Positions 60,956 through 64,000 of a stretch of DNA of 64,000 nucleotides are shown here, piece after piece; position 1 is the stretch's first letter; the number at the start of each line of letters is the position of its first letter. Source of the stretch: CALRGE01 sp964360635 (GTDB taxonomy: Bacteria > Patescibacteriota > Gracilibacteria > UBA1369 > 2-02-FULL-48-14); contig CAYHXO010000002.1 of NCBI GenBank assembly GCA_964360635.1, positions 1-64,000 of the forward strand. Direction: 5' to 3'. The position numbers and the translations under genes were made by a program. The notes beneath the pieces are model-generated. The model was not told the DNA's origin. It saw nothing but the letters and a program-made list of their open reading frames with translations, and searched no databases.

Positions 60956-62034
60956 ATTCAAGTCCGGCTTACTCTTTGATTTACGCACTTGTGATTACGA
61001 CAATTATTATGATTGTGGCTACCACAGCGGTTCAAGGCACACTTAGCAAGCTGACTTATTACAACGATGTGCTTTCCGCCAAATATGCAAAATATGCTGG
61101 CGAAAGTGCGATTGATAAAGCTATTCTTGCTATCAAGGATTATGAAGCAGGATACGAACCTGATAGTTATTCCGATACCGCACCTGATGGCATTGCCACT
61201 ATGGAATATTCCGTTATTTCACGGGCTCAACCCAATAATGGATCTAGTGAGTTTTACACCCCGATTCCAATGACTGGTACCGCCGCTCCAAGCGATGAAT
61301 GCGACTATCTTGCCTCAGCTGATGAAGACGTTGACCACGCCTGCAACTGGAACAAAATTATGTACGGGCAGAGTGTGACGATACCTTTGTATAGTTATGA
61401 TGGTGGAGCGATTAAAAATCCCAACGACTTAGGTTTGACTGAGTGGAATTTGAAAGTGAGGACACCGTGTACTGATGGGACTTATGGAGAGACTTGTGCG
61501 AGGTATGAATTGGATGGTGACTCTGGCGACTATGAAAATGATGAGTCTATTATACTTTGGCAGTTGATTGGAGAGGACAGCAGTGGAGATACTGTGGTAA
61601 CGGTGGTGCCGGATGATGGATATTCAACCGACAGAAGAACTGGTGTTACATCAAGAACAACCGCAACAAATACTGAAATTTATGAATCACTCATAAATGA
61701 TGCCTCACCATCATATTCAGTTTTAACTACAAGCTCAGAATCTGATGGAACGAGTTTACTTGATATATGTAAAGATGGTGGTATTGATAAACTTTACCTA
61801 CAATTAAGCATTGTAAATCCATTGATAGATAAAGCCAGTGCGACAGATGAATCTGTTCCATATCTTGAATGGCAACTGGAAAGCACACTGAGTGTTGGTG
61901 CCTTTGCGGATAACAAAGCTGTGGTAATTGGCAAAGGTTATTATGAGGGTCAATCAGGTACTTTTTACTACCCTTCTGTTATAACAAGAACAACTGTTGG
62001 TGAAAGGACAGCTACTTATACAATTTCCAACTGA
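60943..62034 (+). CDS. PilX-like type IV pilus assembly/minor pilin protein
   Basis: 363 residues. The N-terminus MRKINSSPAYSLIYALVITTI, a short basic leader then a long hydrophobic helix to about residue 30, is the PilX_N / prepilin-like architecture, although the usual glutamate at +5 is absent. The remaining 330 residues are an exported beta-rich domain with several cysteine pairs (C-D-Y-L-A-S; C-A-R-Y). It is part of the same operon as the 60653 gene (13 bp overlap), and 51 bp from the large secreted protein. Confidence 0.6.
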   Translation: MRKINSSPAYSLIYALVITTIIMIVATTAVQGTLSKLTYYNDVLSAKYAKYAGESAIDKAILAIKDYEAGYEPDSYSDTAPDGIATMEYSVISRAQPNNGSSEFYTPIPMTGTAAPSDECDYLASADEDVDHACNWNKIMYGQSVTIPLYSYDGGAIKNPNDLGLTEWNLKVRTPCTDGTYGETCARYELDGDSGDYENDESIILWQLIGEDSSGDTVVTVVPDDGYSTDRRTGVTSRTTATNTEIYESLINDASPSYSVLTTSSESDGTSLLDICKDGGIDKLYLQLSIVNPLIDKASATDESVPYLEWQLESTLSVGAFADNKAVVIGKGYYEGQSGTFYYPSVITRTTVGERTATYTISN

Positions 62035-62085
62035 TGTTGACTTCTTTTTATATTATGTGCTAGTTTTAACCCTTTATTAAAAAAT

Positions 62086-64000
62086 ATGCTAAATCGTATA
62101 CAAGGCGGATCAAATCCTGATTCAAATAAACTTGCGAATAAATACAAGCCAAAGACATCAGGACTAAAATTGGCTCCTGCTGTTTTAGCTGCTTTATTAT
62201 CTACTCAAGCTAAAGCGGAAAATTGGGTGTGTGGGATAGATGCTGATTATCAATTTGATGGAACTACATCAAAAGGAACGACTATCAATGATGGATCAAA
62301 TGTTTATATGTTTGATGGACAACCAGCTGGGGTTGGATTTAGAGGACTTTCCTCAGGAGGAACATTTCCGATTGAACGGATTTCTGATGATAGAGATATC
62401 ACGTCAGATATTGAAGCATCTGATGTAGGGTTAGTTGGTGGTGATTTTGAATTAAGCGGATATAACCCTGATACGGATGAATTGATGGTTATTGATTGGA
62501 ATACTGCATCTTTTTGGGTGATTTCAGGAGTAAGTAGTGGAACTACCTTTACTGCCAGACAATTGAATGGAACTGTTGGATCTGGTGGTTCTATAGATTT
62601 AATGACTGGTGGATATATTGGTGGAAATTATGTAGATTCAACAAAAAGAACTGATACATATTCATTTACTGAGGCGTCTTCACCAACAGAAATATATACA
62701 AGAGATGGGTATGATATTTCTCCTGTTGCTGACTTAGAAAATAATAGAATATTTGTAACAGATGATTCATATTCAGGAATTTATGAGATTTCAAATGTTT
62801 CTGGATCGGCAAGTAGGGCAAACATAGATACTACATTAACTAATGCAATTCCAGCCTATTACATACCTGCAGTTAATTCAGATTCTAGTTTTAATGAACT
62901 ATACTATACTGATACTGCTTATTATGTGTCCTACTGCTACGACTCGGACTCAGCATACGTTGCAGCAACAGACACTGACTCAGACGGAGTAACAGATGCG
63001 GATGATTTGTGTGCGGGGACGACAGATATGAGTACTGTGGATGGAGATGGATGTTCGGATTCTCAGAGAGATTCGGATGGAGATGGATCTATGGATGATG
63101 CGGATTGTGATGATGCAGATGCGACGGATTTTCCGGGAAATGCAAAGACATACAACGATGGCGCGGATAATAACTGTGATTCGACAGATGCACCTGAAAT
63201 TACATCAATGTCATTGTCGGTTTCAGAGATGCAGGTTGGTGATAGTGTTAATTTGACTGCAGCAGCGCAAGATGACGAAACACGAACTGCTTCCCTAACA
63301 ACAACTTGGGAAGTGAGAAATTCTGCGGGGACTTTGGTTGATTCTTCAACAGGTGCGGCGAGTTCATTCACAACAACAACAGCCGATACATATACAATCA
63401 CGGCTACTGTGACGGATGGAGATGGGAATGCGACCCCAAGCTCAGAGGCCACTCTTGTGGTTACAGAAGAGCCGGTAGTATATGAAGAGCTGCCAACTTC
63501 AGGCGAATTAACAGAAGGAACAACTTATTATGAAGATGCTTCAAGTCCGTCGTCAGGTTCACTGACTGTTCTTTCAAGTGGAGTAACAATTGCGGAAGAT
63601 GGAACAATTACTTTAACAAGTCCAAGTGGAATTTCATTCACAGGAATGGATCTAGATATTGAGGGTGAGAACGAAAGTGCACAAGTAGTTGGGGACGTTT
63701 ACACCTACGACAATATGGAAGGTTCTGTATTAATGGGTTCACTTGCTGCTGATGGACCTGATTTCAACTATACGGACAATACAGATGCATCTTCAATTAT
63801 GACAGTGAGCCTTGATGTCGGGAATTTTGACGCAGTTGGAATTTACGATGATCTTTATGATGATCCTGAGACTGAAGAGGCAGATGAATTCTTTGGAGTT
63901 CAAGCTGATGAAGTCGGAAACTATACAATTAGTGATATTGTGGATAACGATGAGGCTGATTCAGATACAGACACTGATTCGGATACTGATACAGACAGCG
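62086..64000 (+). CDS. Large secreted protein (partial), with TSP3, MopE-like metal-binding and Asp/Ser/Thr repeats
   Basis: At least 638 residues, open to the window end. Signal peptide: basic/polar first 26 residues, a hydrophobic core to about residue 40 and a cut after QAKA (44). Residues about 295-340 hold thrombospondin-3-like calcium repeats (D-S-D-G-V-T-D-A-D-D-L-C; D-G-D-G-C-S-D-S-Q). Next is D-C-D-D-A-D-A-T-D-F-P-G ... D-G-A-D-N-N-C-D (341-366), the MopE metal-binding motif. A PKD/Ig-like beta domain follows (about 369-460). The tail ends in D-S-D-T-D-T repeats that continue past the edge. Probably a surface adhesin or S-layer/pilus-tip protein. Confidence 0.85.
   Translation, partial: MLNRIQGGSNPDSNKLANKYKPKTSGLKLAPAVLAALLSTQAKAENWVCGIDADYQFDGTTSKGTTINDGSNVYMFDGQPAGVGFRGLSSGGTFPIERISDDRDITSDIEASDVGLVGGDFELSGYNPDTDELMVIDWNTASFWVISGVSSGTTFTARQLNGTVGSGGSIDLMTGGYIGGNYVDSTKRTDTYSFTEASSPTEIYTRDGYDISPVADLENNRIFVTDDSYSGIYEISNVSGSASRANIDTTLTNAIPAYYIPAVNSDSSFNELYYTDTAYYVSYCYDSDSAYVAATDTDSDGVTDADDLCAGTTDMSTVDGDGCSDSQRDSDGDGSMDDADCDDADATDFPGNAKTYNDGADNNCDSTDAPEITSMSLSVSEMQVGDSVNLTAAAQDDETRTASLTTTWEVRNSAGTLVDSSTGAASSFTTTTADTYTITATVTDGDGNATPSSEATLVVTEEPVVYEELPTSGELTEGTTYYEDASSPSSGSLTVLSSGVTIAEDGTITLTSPSGISFTGMDLDIEGENESAQVVGDVYTYDNMEGSVLMGSLAADGPDFNYTDNTDASSIMTVSLDVGNFDAVGIYDDLYDDPETEEADEFFGVQADEVGNYTISDIVDNDEADSDTDTDSDTDTDS

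Noticed and set aside
63063..63452. Minus-strand frame opposite the TSP3/MopE region
   Set aside because: It is an artefact of the repetitive Asp/Ser/Thr codons of the real secreted protein on the plus strand.
1..64000. UGA recoding (glycine code) as in Gracilibacteria/SR1
   Set aside because: UGA ends fmt, ribE, ribH, the WecG-like gene and others at exactly the expected lengths, and is not seen inside housekeeping genes.
1..64000. CRISPR array, rRNA operon, tmRNA, RNase P or SRP RNA
   Set aside because: No regularly spaced repeats and none of the diagnostic conserved sequences were seen in the intergenic regions.

Overview
The window looks like one contiguous piece of an AT-rich bacterial chromosome, most probably from a Candidate Phyla Radiation (Patescibacteria) organism. 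Seen in the sequence: small, tightly packed genes with many 1-38 bp overlaps; almost no Shine-Dalgarno sequences, with starts instead sitting in A-rich leaders that often end in AAATATG; a sigma-like protein with only region 4 plus a HARE-HTH domain; a TraG/HerA-like ATPase; SLH-anchored and pilin-like surface proteins. UGA is a normal stop (fmt, ribE, ribH and the WecG-like gene end in it), so this is not a code-25 Gracilibacteria/SR1 genome. bL9 is present, which as I recall argues against Microgenomates-type lineages. A purine and riboflavin gene set is richer than in many CPR and would fit a Peregrinibacteria-like lineage, but that placement is inference.

Layout. 0-10 kb: a methyltransferase, a WecG-type glycosyltransferase, gatB, lepB, rbfA, fmt, an O-antigen-ligase-like protein, a sugar-type binding lipoprotein, a GT2 glycosyltransferase and ssb (envelope polysaccharide mixed with translation genes). 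10-18.6 kb: ribE-ribH-pgk, ruvX, rplI, an OppA-like protein, secG and ileS. 18.7-23.3 kb: a three-gene, translationally coupled cassette of fold-type-I aminotransferase, GshA/GCS-like carboxylate-amine ligase and M20 metallohydrolase; this is the best candidate for an undescribed pathway. 23.3-29.7 kb: a methyltransferase with an apparent frameshift, then dcd-purB-purE-purC, a Cas4/RecB-like nuclease and purA. 29.7-33.2 kb: an accessory island of small same-strand genes (HEPN-like protein with a membrane coiled-coil partner, two paralogous lipoproteins, a membrane coiled-coil protein, a decayed RhuM gene). 33.2-44.1 kb: valS, a HIT protein, the sigma4-HARE protein, tRNA-Leu(UAG), dnaE and aspS. 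44.2-60.5 kb: a TraG-like ATPase, cell-wall enzymes (3D/PG-binding and M23-SLH), tsaE, tRNA-Arg(UCU), a CPBP protease, ruvB, clpC, an S1-domain protein and rmuC. 60.6-64 kb: a pilin-like operon and a large secreted protein with Ca-binding, MopE-like and Asp/Ser/Thr repeats that runs off the right edge.

How the genes work together. GatB with AspS and the other synthetases indicates tRNA-dependent amidation. PurC, a class II PurE, PurB and PurA cover AIR-to-AMP steps without needing PurK. LepB, SecG, two peptidoglycan-active proteins and SLH repeats describe a monoderm envelope with an S-layer. I see no transposase, phage structural gene, CRISPR array, rRNA, tmRNA or RNase P RNA.
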